Below, piece after piece: positions 25,801 through 37,371 of a stretch of DNA of 64,000 nucleotides. A model generated the notes under the pieces. It did no database searches and was not told the origin of the DNA. It saw only the letters and a program-made list of their open reading frames with translations. A program made the translations under genes and the position numbers. How positions within the stretch are numbered: position 1 is the stretch's first letter; each line of letters opens with the position of its first letter. Source of the DNA: Hydractinia symbiolongicarpus (lineage: Eukaryota > Cnidaria > Hydrozoa > Anthoathecata > Hydractiniidae); assembly GCF_029227915.1 (NCBI RefSeq), contig NC_079878.1:12028001-12092000 (forward strand), written 5' to 3'.

Positions 25801-26218
25801 ATACGTTGTGCTTGTCTAAGTTTTTTTATGGAGAATAGGGACACGTGAATGCGCAAATTTAACATTGTAATTTTAGACCCTACTTCGCAACATTTCTAAC
25901 GTCATTTGTAATCAATTATAACTTATTTGACCTTGGCACATGTTTAAAAGAAAATTGAGACGTGACATTAAAAAAAATAGATGACAATCAAAAAGGTAAA
26001 TATTTTTCTTCATGAGTGGGCCTCATGTTAGCATGCTTATATGATTGCTTTGAAATCGATTGGTAGGGAACACTAAATCCCAGAGTTCGTTTAAACGACG
26101 TAATAATGTCTAGGAGATGGATTTCAATAATATTGTATATCCCTTAATACGGGTAGAATGGTTAAATGAATAAACAAAATAAACATAAAATAGCTAGATG
26201 GTAACTATTCATTAACTA

Positions 26219-26354
26219 TCTATATTATAATACCCGTATACGTCTGTCCGTCTGTCACGCAAAAAGGTAGCTTAGCTGCGCAAGTAGCAAGACGCACGCA
26301 GTGCAGTATAAAAAGGACGGGTGAACCCGTGGATTTTTCCACGGGCTAACGACT
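26219..26354 (+). mobile_element. Short Helitron-like element (in copy 1)
   Basis: It starts TCTATATTATAATACCCGTA after an A and ends with the perfect hairpin CCCGTGGATTTTTCCACGGG followed by CTAACGACT. The CTAG terminus seen in its relatives is changed to CTTT here. It is the plus-strand counterpart of 20114-20250. Confidence 0.6.
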
Positions 26355-26591
26355 TTTTCTATAAAATTGCATAAAACCTTATCATATAAGTTTCGTAAAC
26401 CTTGCTATTAACTATTCTGAAACTGTTTGTCAACAACCTCAACGCGTATGGGCAAAGAAAACACTTTACAAATAATGCTTGAAAAAAGGGTTATGATAAA
26501 CAAACAATTGTATGTAACGGTCAATAATTATTTGTTAAAAATAAATCAAATTCAGGGTAATAAGAAAAGACTTTTGTATTGCACTCTGCTG

Positions 26592-26950
26592 CCAGAAAAG
26601 TAACTAAAAGAAATCAGAAATAACTAGAAGGAATCAGAAGTAATTAAAAGTTCATCAAAAGTAACCAGGTGGAAATAGAAATTAACCAGAAATAACGATT
26701 ATTAATCAAAGAACGACTAAGCAATAAGAAGTAACCAAAAGTTAACCGAAAGTAATCAGCAGTAATCAAAAGTAACCATGAATCACTAGAAGTAACTAGG
26801 AAACAATTAGAAGTAACCAGAAGTTGACAAGGAGTAACGACTATATAAGCAAAAGAAACGACTAAGTAACCAGAATTTATGAGAAGTTATGAGAAGTAAG
26901 TAGAAGTAACCAACAATAGCCAGAAGTAGAGAAGGTTAAACTAGAAGTAA
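26592..26950. repeat. Degenerate AGTAACCA tandem array (copy 1)
   Basis: About 360 bases of loosely repeated words of the type AGAAGTAACCA and AAATCAGAAATAAC with variable spacing. Non-coding. Repeated at 31800-32158. Confidence 0.7.
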
Positions 26951-27748
26951 AAGCAGACTAAATAAGCAAATTAAAGAAGCAGTTAACTTACCAGTTAAAA
27001 AATTGATGAACGATAATCATAGCGATAATGCATAGAAACAATGTTTCTATTATAGCTTTGATATCATTAGCATAGAATTAAGAAGTGAATAAAAAGAGGA
27101 ATACTTACGAAAGACCATGCATCAAGGCGGACGTATAGGCGATATTTCGATTTCATATCATAAAAGTCATTAGGGTCATGATTATAAACACAGCACCTTT
27201 TTATTTCAAGGGGGATTCCTTAGTGTCATGGGTAAATGTCATAATTCAAAGAAAGAGAAGATTTTTCTTCGTGCAAGTGTCAATAAAACACTCGCTCTCC
27301 AGTAAACCAAATACTTTAAATTATAGTGTTGCAACAAAAAACAATGCGTCCCATTTAGCTAAACGCTTCGTAGTTAATGAGTTTACCTGCCCTAAGTGCA
27401 TGCGAAGTATAGAACCAAATGTACGCCACATGAAACATACGGTAGGATATGGGAGTGACAAAAATTGTATTACCAGAATTTGTGTCGACTCCCGTAAAGG
27501 CATAGCTCATATAAATGGTTAAAATAATCTGTTTAATGACATCAGATTTGCGCCCATCATACATATATCTTGTTTAATCAAACGTGAAAGTTGTCGATTG
27601 TAGTACTAGTTGAAATGCTGTTGTATTAAAAGACGCATGAAAATAAGACAATCAAAGCTTGTTCTACGTCATGATTTAATGGCCTCAAAAGAAGAAGAAG
27701 AAGGTGCGGACAATATTTTTTGCACCAAAGAGCGAATATGACTTTTTT

Positions 27749-28089
27749 TTCTCCAATTAGCGGACAGTTTAGAAAAATCAAAAGCGAGCAAAGAGAAATA
27801 GACAAAAATGAATACTTTTTTAACATTTAGTTCAAACATTTTACAACTTTTGTGTCCAGCTTGCTTTTTTTATCAACTACTTTATCAGCTTAAAATCTTT
27901 ATCATTCGGTTGGTTATCATTATGTTAATATTATATTATCATTTTTATTTTTCCTTTGTGATAAATAAACCAGCTTAATTTTTTAATTTTCGACTTAAAA
28001 TATAAAACTTTCCTAAAGGAGGACACTTCCAATTAGCGGACACTTTGGTCATACACTGATGGTGTCCACTAATTGGAGAGTATACTGTA
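27749..28089. mobile_element. MITE with CTCCAATTAGCGGACA ends (copy 2)
   Basis: Duplicate of 22541-22881 carried by the second 5,208-bp unit. Confidence 0.4.
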
Positions 28090-31000
28090 ATCTGAAATAT
28101 TTACAAAGTAGCTACGGTTGTGCACACTGTCACGTCGTCATGATAATTGGCAAACAGATGAAACAATAGAATTTAGTAGACAAGGATATATAAATACAAG
28201 CATATACGTCCAAAATTACTCATTGGCAAAACAAGCATTTTCGATAACGACAATTATTTAAAAAAAGTTAAAAATAAATCTTAAGGAAAATAGAACCATT
28301 TTTGTCAGAGAACTTTGCATCATCAAGTATCGTGTTGATATAGGATGACTTTTAGTAGAGGAAATTGGACTAATTTGAGTTTTCCAATAATTTGGAAATT
28401 GTCTCAAGAAACGTGTGGATACTATAAATAGGTAATATCTTACCATAAAGAGGAAATTGAAATTGTTGTGAACAATACACCTTTAATTGAAGTTTCAACC
28501 AGCATACCTCCTTTTATGATGCAGTCCAAAAAAAACAACAAGAAATTTCTCATTTTACGTTAGTATCCGGATATATTACCACATAGTACACTGATAACTG
28601 ATAGTACCAGAATATGAGACTCTGGATAGTGGGAAATATTTCATGTTGTTTTACAACCAAAGTTTCCCCTAAGGACATTAGGATTTTCAGTTAAAACGAA
28701 CATTTTTGTACTCGTAATGTACTACTGTAGTTTTTCTACATTTCGTAGATTTTTTTAGCAGTTAAAAGTATCTATAATAATTCTTATGGACGAAATTGTT
28801 TTTAATATTCTGCAGACAAAAGCAAAATATGTTGGTAATTGAAATAAAAAGCTCCTTTTCGATTAAAAAAAATCGCGAATATATTGTTTTTTTCGCGGTG
28901 AAGAAAAAGGGGTGATTTGCGACAATTACTTCTATTCAGAAAGGGTTTAATAGGGCTAAAAATACCGCTTTATCAAATATTCAATATAAACTTAAAAAAA
29001 AAATTTGAAAATTCCAGTAATTAAAATTTGCGTTTGAGAAACGATGTGGAAATTTAATTTAGCTATTTTACGAAAAAAACGCACGAAGTGTCAAGTTCGT
29101 TAATATTTGGCTAGTTACATCAAAGCATCATGAAAATTATAAGTGTGCAGACAAAAGCCGTAAATATTGTGGTCATTGGGATTTATTGGACCAAAGCGAA
29201 CAATATTTCGATCGGGTAAATGTTCAGTTAAACATTTGTTACTAAAAGGAAACTATTTTTTGTTATTCGATTTAGTTTTTTTATTTCATTTTTCTTGGAA
29301 CAGAAGAACTAGAAACATCTTTAAACTCATACAAAATTCTTTTACCTTATAATTTTTACTCCTCCTAAATACTTAAATCACAATCTAAAATTGTAATTAC
29401 TAATATTTTTTAAAAAATGATCAAAACTGAATTCCTATAAACCACAAAAATTTTGTCCAATATGATTAAATTGTTCCCCTTCTGACGCTTGTCAGAGATG
29501 TTCTAGTGGCGCAGTACTTGAGATTTAGAGTACGAGAGATTTAGAAAGTCATCACGGTGACTCTTCATATATGTAGAGCCGCTTTAAGTTCCTTTTAAAC
29601 CAGCATAAAGTTTACTAAAAAGTTTTAGCTTTAATTCAACTCAAATCCACTTTCTATGGTAGAAACGAATATTCTTTGTTAGATTTTTTTAAAATATCCA
29701 TATCCAATAAATTTAAACAAAAACCCTCCAAAAAATAAACATTTTATTTATTTTTCCTTTTATTAAATTTTGATCAAATTGACGAGATCAAAATAAGTAC
29801 CCATTACAACATCAAGTAGGTCTGTTTGTTCTGATAGCATAATAATCAGTAAAATTTAAAAAATTATTCGCCTTATTTAGAAAATTTTGTAATTGTTGTC
29901 CTTACTAAGGCTCTATCTTGAATCATAATTGAAAGAGGTACAATATAGTTGTTGGCGTAATCTAGCAACAAGATATTAATTGGTCATTTGAAGGAAACAG
30001 AGCTTTTCACATGTCGATGATAAAGAAGTAAATTTAAAATATCTAAAATGTTTTAGACATCTTTTTTTCAAGATTAAATTTATAAGAAATTAAGGCACAA
30101 AATTTGCAGAAAATAAGAATAAGGTTGGGAACAATTTGAGATTTATAATTTCTAGAACATTGTCATTTTTCAATTATTATTATAGCAACAATAAATATTA
30201 ATTTTTAATTCTTTAGAAAGTCAATTCCTCATGACAGCCGCTAAATCCATTTGCAGACTGGCTGTAAAAAAGTCTAAAAATTGTGATTCAAGTCAGTATA
30301 CTTGGCGTAAAAAAAACAATAAAATCTCTAACCTTCACCATTCACTCTGCCCTCTCGTTGCACAATTCACTATGGGTAGACGCATGCGCAGTAATAACGA
30401 AGTTAGCACAGTAGTTCCTCATTCTTAGTAGACTGATATAACGGAGGCAAAATGTGATTAAATGTAAGTAAGAAAGAAAAAACGCGTTGTGGTTTCCTCA
30501 CTTCAAAATAATAAACTTCCATATTGACTGAGTAGCTGACTAATTGCCATGTTTGATGACAATTTTTTTAAAGCATGGTCAATTAAAAATGATGCATATT
30601 CTGATGGAATCGCAGGAATTTATAAAGTTGACGCCGTTTGAAAATGACGCTGTTTTGCGGGAATGACATTTTGGATTATTGTTTTTAGAATTTTTTTTTT
30701 AAAAAACATCTGAGAAATGGAACTTTGTCTATGAGTAACCATCCACCATGGAGAGCGTATTTAAGAATTTATAGTTGTAATGTGGCACCTGTGAAAGTTA
30801 TAGACAAAACAGAAGGAATAAAAAGGTCAAAATGGTGTCAATGGTTGCAAATATTTTGGCACACGGTTTTTCGCGCATTCCAATAAGTGGTTATATATTG
30901 TCGTGAAAGGAAAATAGAAGATTTTAAATGATAAAATAACTTGTGGAGTACATAATTGCAATGTCACCAATGATCTAAAGGTAAAATCGTGGAGGAAGTA

Positions 31001-31426
31001 ACAATAGAATACGTTGTGCTTGTCTAAGTTTTTTTATGGAGAATAGGGACACGTGAATGCGCAAATTTAACATTGTAATTTTAGACCCTACTTCGCAACA
31101 TTTCTAACGTCATTTGTAATCAATTATAACTTATTTGACCTTGGCACATGTTTAAAAGAAAATTGAGACGTGACATTAAAAAAAATAGATGACAATCAAA
31201 AAGGTAAATATTTTTCTTCATGAGTGGGCCTCATGTTAGCATGCTTATATGATTGCTTTGAAATCGATTGGTAGGGAACACTAAATCCCAGAGTTCGTTT
31301 AAACGACGTAATAATGTCTAGGAGATGGATTTCAATAATATTGTATATCCCTTAATACGGGTAGAATGGTTAAATGAATAAACAAAATAAACATAAAATA
31401 GCTAGATGGTAACTATTCATTAACTA

Positions 31427-31562
31427 TCTATATTATAATACCCGTATACGTCTGTCCGTCTGTCACGCAAAAAGGTAGCTTAGCTGCGCAAGTAGCAAGA
31501 CGCACGCAGTGCAGTATAAAAAGGACGGGTGAACCCGTGGATTTTTCCACGGGCTAACGACT
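31427..31562 (+). mobile_element. Short Helitron-like element (in copy 2)
   Basis: Duplicate of 26219-26354 carried by the second 5,208-bp unit; not an independent insertion. Confidence 0.6.
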
Positions 31563-31799
31563 TTTTCTATAAAATTGCATAAAACCTTATCATATAAGTT
31601 TCGTAAACCTTGCTATTAACTATTCTGAAACTGTTTGTCAACAACCTCAACGCGTATGGGCAAAGAAAACACTTTACAAATAATGCTTGAAAAAAGGGTT
31701 ATGATAAACAAACAATTGTATGTAACGGTCAATAATTATTTGTTAAAAATAAATCAAATTCAGGGTAATAAGAAAAGACTTTTGTATTGCACTCTGCTG

Positions 31800-32158
31800 C
31801 CAGAAAAGTAACTAAAAGAAATCAGAAATAACTAGAAGGAATCAGAAGTAATTAAAAGTTCATCAAAAGTAACCAGGTGGAAATAGAAATTAACCAGAAA
31901 TAACGATTATTAATCAAAGAACGACTAAGCAATAAGAAGTAACCAAAAGTTAACCGAAAGTAATCAGCAGTAATCAAAAGTAACCATGAATCACTAGAAG
32001 TAACTAGGAAACAATTAGAAGTAACCAGAAGTTGACAAGGAGTAACGACTATATAAGCAAAAGAAACGACTAAGTAACCAGAATTTATGAGAAGTTATGA
32101 GAAGTAAGTAGAAGTAACCAACAATAGCCAGAAGTAGAGAAGGTTAAACTAGAAGTAA
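31800..32158. repeat. Degenerate AGTAACCA tandem array (copy 2)
   Basis: Duplicate of 26592-26950 carried by the second 5,208-bp unit. Confidence 0.7.
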
Positions 32159-32248
32159 AAGCAGACTAAATAAGCAAATTAAAGAAGCAGTTAACTTACC
32201 AGTTAAAAAATTGATGAACGATAATCATAGCGATAATGCATAGAAACA

Positions 32249-33310
32249 AAATCATTTAGTCATTTGTCATTCAAATTCTAGATTTTAATCCTAGCCTTTC
32301 TTTTAAATGATTGGATTTCAGTTCTCGTGCATTCTTTATTATGTTTTGTTCTGACAGCTAACATTTACAAAATTACAATTTATGTTATGCGCATTTGAAC
32401 GTTTTATTTAAAAGACTGGATAAACGGTTTTAAAAAAGCCTATCTATTTCCTACTTTTTCCTTGATTTGTCTGCTTCGCTGAGCGTTCGTTAATGATTTA
32501 GTGTAGCGCTAAAATGTCTTCTATATAAAAGGGTCACCTGATCATTCTCTATAATATTAGCTGTATTTTCTGAGTTTGAAATGGTTGTCCTACAAGTTTA
32601 TTCCCCGCTCCCCTCGCAGAGTAATTCTATTGCTTCATGCTAACAGGTGTAAATCTGAGCAGTTTGCACAGTCTAATTTTAACGTCTTGGTCTCTATTCC
32701 TAAAAAAATGAAATGTTTGGATGTCTCATAAAGTGACGAAAGGATAAGGGGAAACAAGAATATGTGACGTACTTTGATCGCATATGATTAATGCCAAAAA
32801 TATGAAGAACAGGACTTCAATTGCGCACATTTTATAACATTTAAAAACAACAATCAGACGGAAACAAAAAGTTTTTTTCTCGTTAAAACTATGTAAGTAG
32901 TATGTAAATACACAAATATTTACACCGTATAAGTGTATGTCTTTGCAACACAAGTGCGCACAAACAACCGCAGATTTTGTCCAATGTTTTTCCATTGTTG
33001 TTCCTTCTATATTTTATTCTGTGTGTGTCTCGTGGTTTTTTTGCTGACGAGATTCTTTGCTACCTACCGATCATTATGTTTCAGTCCTATCCAAATGATT
33101 GTAACAAGTTACACACCTGAATGGTTGAAGGCGCTAGTTTAATAGCCAACTCTCAAATCGTGGTAAATATCTACCTTTAGTAGACGATTCGCTGCATAAA
33201 AGGTTTTTTTCTTTAAGACCACAGCTGAATTGTAAGCCTTTGAGCCTATCCAGGTGGACATATAACAGGGATGTATTTTACGTATATTCCCTTGTCTTGA
33301 ACTAATTTTT
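32249..33310. other. Intergenic, no gene seen
   Basis: Short overlapping frames at 32726-33142 have no domain or splice support. The sequence runs into the decayed LINE. Confidence 0.4.
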
Positions 33311-33785
33311 GGTCCATAGCTCTATAAAATTCCTGGGTATAATACTTGTTGAAAAAGACTGAAAGAGTCAAACTGGAAAAAACACTTTATTTCTCATTTA
33401 CACATAGTTACATCACATATGGAAGCATAACATGGACATTTAAAAAGAAATGTAAGCAAATATATTCTAAGCAGAAACATGCTGTAAGAATAATTTTCAA
33501 TGCGTTGTACACTGCTGCAGAACTCCTTTCGACAAAGATTAAAGTTTAAACGTATATAAGCTCAAAATTTTCAAAACACTTATCTTTATATAAAAGATAA
33601 ACTAAATCTAGGAACTTCTTGGACCAATTCTCAACTGTAAATTATAGGTACAAGACCAAACTTTTGAGATATGGTATTAAATTACCAACACCTGAATTAT
33701 CATGTTCAAGATTTGCCGCATATTTTCGCGGCCCTCATATGTGGAACCGTATAATTATCTGAACGATTTATTTACAACGACTAAA
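33311..33785 (+). pseudogene. Decayed non-LTR retrotransposon, C-terminal RT region
   Basis: Across three frames one can read IKFLGIILVEKD, then LYFSFTHSYITYGSITW with HAVRIIFNA, then NVYKLKIFKTLIFIYK, then RFAAYFRGPHMWNRI. This order (FLGV-ID, L--S-I-PYL-YG---W, QKRA-RII, I-KL-----MYK, F-GP-IWN) is the region after the catalytic core in jockey/CR1-type LINE reverse transcriptases. At least two frameshifts and several stops interrupt it. The catalytic YADD region and the endonuclease are absent. It is a dead remnant, on the plus strand, with no role in neighbouring genes. Confidence 0.7.
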
Positions 33786-34284
33786 ACTGTCCATTCCTTC
33801 GAAAATCTGTTTTGCTCACTTTAAGGGGCCTAATGATAAGATAAAATATATCTTCTGCTTGTCCCTGTCATATTGTCACATAGTGTTGTTGGTGTCAATA
33901 GCGACGACTTGCCGGCGTTATCTCAGACTTAAATAATTTGTCCATTGAAATCAGTTCATTATGAACATCTTAGTTTGTGGACGCTATTTCAGTTCTCAAA
34001 TTTTCGAATGTTACCTTATTTTTGAGTATTCCTTGATAAATCAATTGCTTCTGACATCCTTTCTTTTCTAAGTTACACTGCGATTTTTTTAATAGTGTAA
34101 TCTCGCTATCTCAAAGTTAAGCTCGAAAAGCGCTTTCTCAAACTTTTTATCCCGAGAGCTTTATATAGCAGGAATTGACTTTAATTTTATGATATGAAAA
34201 CACTTTCCAATCTTATTTGACATTTTTAAATTAACCACACGTTTAGAGATTTTACAAAAATATATTTTTCTGTTTACAAGTAAC
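33786..34284. other. Intergenic, no feature seen
   Basis: AT-rich sequence between the LINE remnant and the SINE. Nothing recognisable. Confidence 0.4.
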
Positions 34285-34480
34285 AAGTGGCGCATGGCCT
34301 TGCGGTTATCGAGTTCGCTTTGTTATCACAAGATCTGTGGTTCACAGTGCGATCATGCTCAGCAAGTGTATTAACCACCGCTACAGGTCAACCCATGCCA
34401 TCTGAGTAAAATTGAGTAGACAATGCCGGTGTATACCTAAAGTATACATATAGAACACAGGACCAACATTGATAAAAATG
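34285..34480 (+). mobile_element. tRNA-derived SINE
   Basis: It starts GTGGCGCATGGCCTTGCGG (A-box-like), followed about 35 bases later by a B-box-like TGGTTCACAGTGCGATC. This is the spacing of a pol III tRNA promoter, but the segment does not fold into an intact cloverleaf with an acceptor stem. A non-tRNA body follows (CCGCTACAGG... TGCCGGTGTATACC). The 3' end is approximate. Confidence 0.5.
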
Positions 34481-37149
34481 CTTTCAACACAGAAGTGGCT
34501 ATATTCGGAATATTAATAAGTTAAGAAAATACACGATTATTCAGACAGTTTATTCAGTAACAAGAGATAGGAAGAGGTATTGATAATAGATCATGTGCCA
34601 TATGGCACTGTTATATTAATAAAAAAAGGAACTTTAAGACAAATCACCTATATTTATTTAACGGTAAAAGATTGCTCGTAAGATTTCCTTCAGGGGAAAG
34701 GAGGTGGTGTTGTTAAGGTGCTAGGATTAGGGAATCATTGCATTTCTTTTTTATTCATTTTTTGTCCTCCATTTTCAAAATTATGCAATGTTTTTTTAAA
34801 AAAATAAAATAAAATTTAATTTAATTTCTTCATGACAAAGCTGCATTGCTTGAAACTATTTAAGAACGGCTGAAAAAGTTCAAATAACATGTACCGGAAT
34901 TTCCTGCATTTCTTTTACGTGGAATGCCCAGATCCAGTATTCCTTCAAATGAAACAAGCCTGTTCCTACAACCAACTGTTGATTCAAATGACATCATTTT
35001 TAGTAAGAAGTGAATGTAGAATTGAGAAAGCATAACCGAATATCGATTGGACGAGGTCCTATAATCAACTTTATTTTACTTAAAATATTACATCAATGTC
35101 TTTGTAAATATGGAAAACTCTCAAAGCTAAAATAAGATATACAACGTGATATTAAATTATGTTTATCGATACAGGGTTTCATTAACAGTGCGTGCTTTCA
35201 GACGGAAATGAGAACCTTTGTCGGTGAGAACTAGGCATGTAGTCTGTAGAAACAAAAATATGGTAGCACAAGTAGTTGTACTTTTAAAAACAACCGCAAA
35301 TTTCACGCTAGTCTGTTTCCTTGTTAGCTCGTTATTTGCTTTATGTCTAGTTACAAATCCTAGCGGTTTCTTTTCATGTTTCACAGTTGTAATATTTGAC
35401 AATCGTTTTTAAAACCAACAATTTTGCTGAGCTAATAAAAGTTGCTGACAGTGTCATACTCACAGACAAAATAAATTTGGTTTCGGTGCTTTTATTAGCA
35501 TGTGGGAACATTTTCTTTGCAATACTTAACAACTGTCTCGAAAAAGGTGTTTTTTCTATTACGTTAGACCATGGAGTAGGCAGCTAGGGTTGGAATAAGC
35601 GGAAAGTTGAAGCTGTATGGGAAATTTACAAGGGAGTAGGGTAAAATAATGTTTTCTTAGTGGAAGAGAGTAGAAGGCATGGCTAGTGCAAGAAAAACCT
35701 CTCCATATGGTTGCTGTGTTCAGTAACATCGTTTTTGATTGTCTTTCATACTTTCTTGCACTCTGATATATAGAGTAAAGGTAAAAAAATATTATTAGTA
35801 AAATTACCTGTTATTTTTCTCTTCCCATAAACATTCGTTGGTCATCCTTTACTCTCTGTATCAGATGTCTGAAGTTTTGGGCTTACATTTTGACCTACAT
35901 ATGAGCTGCAGATACAATGTTTACTGGCGGATCGTGTTTTAAATTTTAACGTTTAGAAATTGACTCGTACTCTAAAAATTTACGACAAATTGTAGGGCTA
36001 ATGATATCAGTAATTAGTAACGCTTATATATTTGTAAATAACCATGTAATCTAAAACCCGTTAAGAATATCGACGTGTAAACTTTCATAAGTTTGTGTGT
36101 GTGTGGCATGAGTGTGTATGTGTCTGTGGCTTGTACAAAACATAACACAAAACAAAACGTTTGTGGTTTTAACACTCTTCTTTTGAAATATGCTTTTTTT
36201 AAATCCAATAAAAATGTCCAACTATTCTGGTCATGACAATCTGCACGAAATGCTTTGTTTAATAGTTAATACGGGCAGAATCTATCAATTTTTAATTAGT
36301 GCTGGGACGAGCCCAATAATTTTTTGAGGTCGTGTACGTTTTTTAAGGTCGTGTACGTTTTTTGGGAACGTCAAAAATCAAATCCATCGTATGAGAAGAG
36401 GGCTTGATCGAGATTTGTACTCAGGAAAGTCCTGTATAGCTTGAGAGTACAAATTTACTTGAAATCGACTACATGGTTCGAATAACACGTTAAAAAAAAC
36501 TGTCAGTTTTTGCAACTCCCAGAAAAAAGTGTTTATAGTATTTATTATTATAAAAAATTTTTTTTATAATATAAGGAAATAAACTACTAGTCCATAAGAC
36601 ATTTTGGTCTTTTTGAAAACGCCGGTAGACGAAGAAAAGTCATTCTTAAACTCACAAAAACGAAAAAACCCGACTAAACCAAACCACTCCTATGTAGAAG
36701 GAACAGTGTAAAAATTGTATGTAACAGTCGTTTTGTGGCTTTCCCTCTGCGCACTAGTATTTCTTCTAGAATTATGGCTCTGGAGCATACTACTCAAGGA
36801 GAAAATTAAATAAGTGTTTTTTTTAGATATTTTTTTACATAAGTTATATAAAATCAAGTTACATTTTTTCAAACAAGGTAGTAAGTCAGTAGTTAACTCA
36901 CAAATCGTAGATCTTTCCAGCAATCTAGAAATAAATAATTTCAAGTGCCTTTTAAAAGATCAGAAGAATTAATAACGGAAACTTTAATGTCCTTGGGGAT
37001 CTTGACGGTTAATTCTTGCTCCACAACAACTGCAACTATGTTCTATTACCGCCTGAGTTACGTATAAAAATGCTCTTACTATTTTGCTTGTCGCACAAGC
37101 CGATTTACGATCAATATGCGACGCTACATTGGTTAACAGCGTTTTAAAA
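34481..37149. other. Intergenic with no clear gene
   Basis: A plus-strand frame at 35396-35587 vaguely resembles the N-terminal RT part of LINEs (pattern LIKVAD...NLVSVLL) but is too degenerate to call. A short tandem of AGGTCGTGTACGTTTTTT lies near 36327-36363. Nothing else is supported. Confidence 0.4.
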
Positions 37150-37232
37150 AAATTGCGCCGGAGTAAAGACTTAAACGCGAGACCTTATGACTACAATTCG
37201 AATGTACTACCACCACACCAAGTTCAGGTTTG
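37150..37232 (-). mobile_element. Degenerate tRNA-derived SINE head
   Basis: On the minus strand it reads GGTGTGGTGGTAGTACATTCG (A-box-like), then GGTCTCGCGTTTAAGTCTTT (degenerate B box), then ACTCCGGCGCAA. The order and spacing are tRNA-like, but the acceptor stem does not pair well. It is probably a decayed SINE rather than a tRNA gene. Confidence 0.4.
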
Positions 37233-37371
37233 CTTGTTGGAATGAAGCCAAGATGAATAGAAAGAAAGTAAATGTATATTCTACAGCTAATCAGGTTTAG
37301 TGTCTATTATGTAGACTCACACACAGTCAAAAAGATGAATATAGAGAGGCGAGTATACTTACACATTTTCT

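Larger units (their letters stand above)
21832..27039. repeat. Tandem duplication unit, copy 1 (5,208 bp)
   Basis: Every open frame and every segment I compared recurs exactly 5,208 bases downstream with no difference found. Left boundary: similarity begins at AATGTTTCTAT after ...AAATCGGG. Right boundary: the unit ends ...GCATAGAAACA. The ends form a short inverted repeat (TGTTTCTAT / ATAGAAACA). The unit holds a Tc1/pogo-like repeat (22541-22881), candidate minus-strand exons (21901-21991, 22179-22320), a Helitron-like element (26219-26354) and a degenerate AGTAACCA array (26592-26950). No complete gene is seen. It is either a very recent duplication or an assembly artefact. Confidence 0.95.
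27040..32248. repeat. Tandem duplication unit, copy 2 (5,208 bp)
   Basis: Head-to-tail second copy that directly abuts copy 1. The junction reads TAGAAACA|ATGTTTCTA, a palindrome created by the inverted ends. The right flank (AAATCATTTAG...) differs from the left flank of copy 1. I saw no target-site duplication. Contents are as in copy 1, shifted by 5,208. Confidence 0.95.

Noticed and set aside
34287-34360. A true tRNA gene
   Set aside because: A- and B-box words are present, but no acceptor stem or full cloverleaf can be paired. A SINE fits better.
35396-35587. LINE RT N-terminal fragment
   Set aside because: The likeness to the LIK-AD...NYRP-S-LP block is faint and lacks the diagnostic NYRP motif, so it is not called as a feature.
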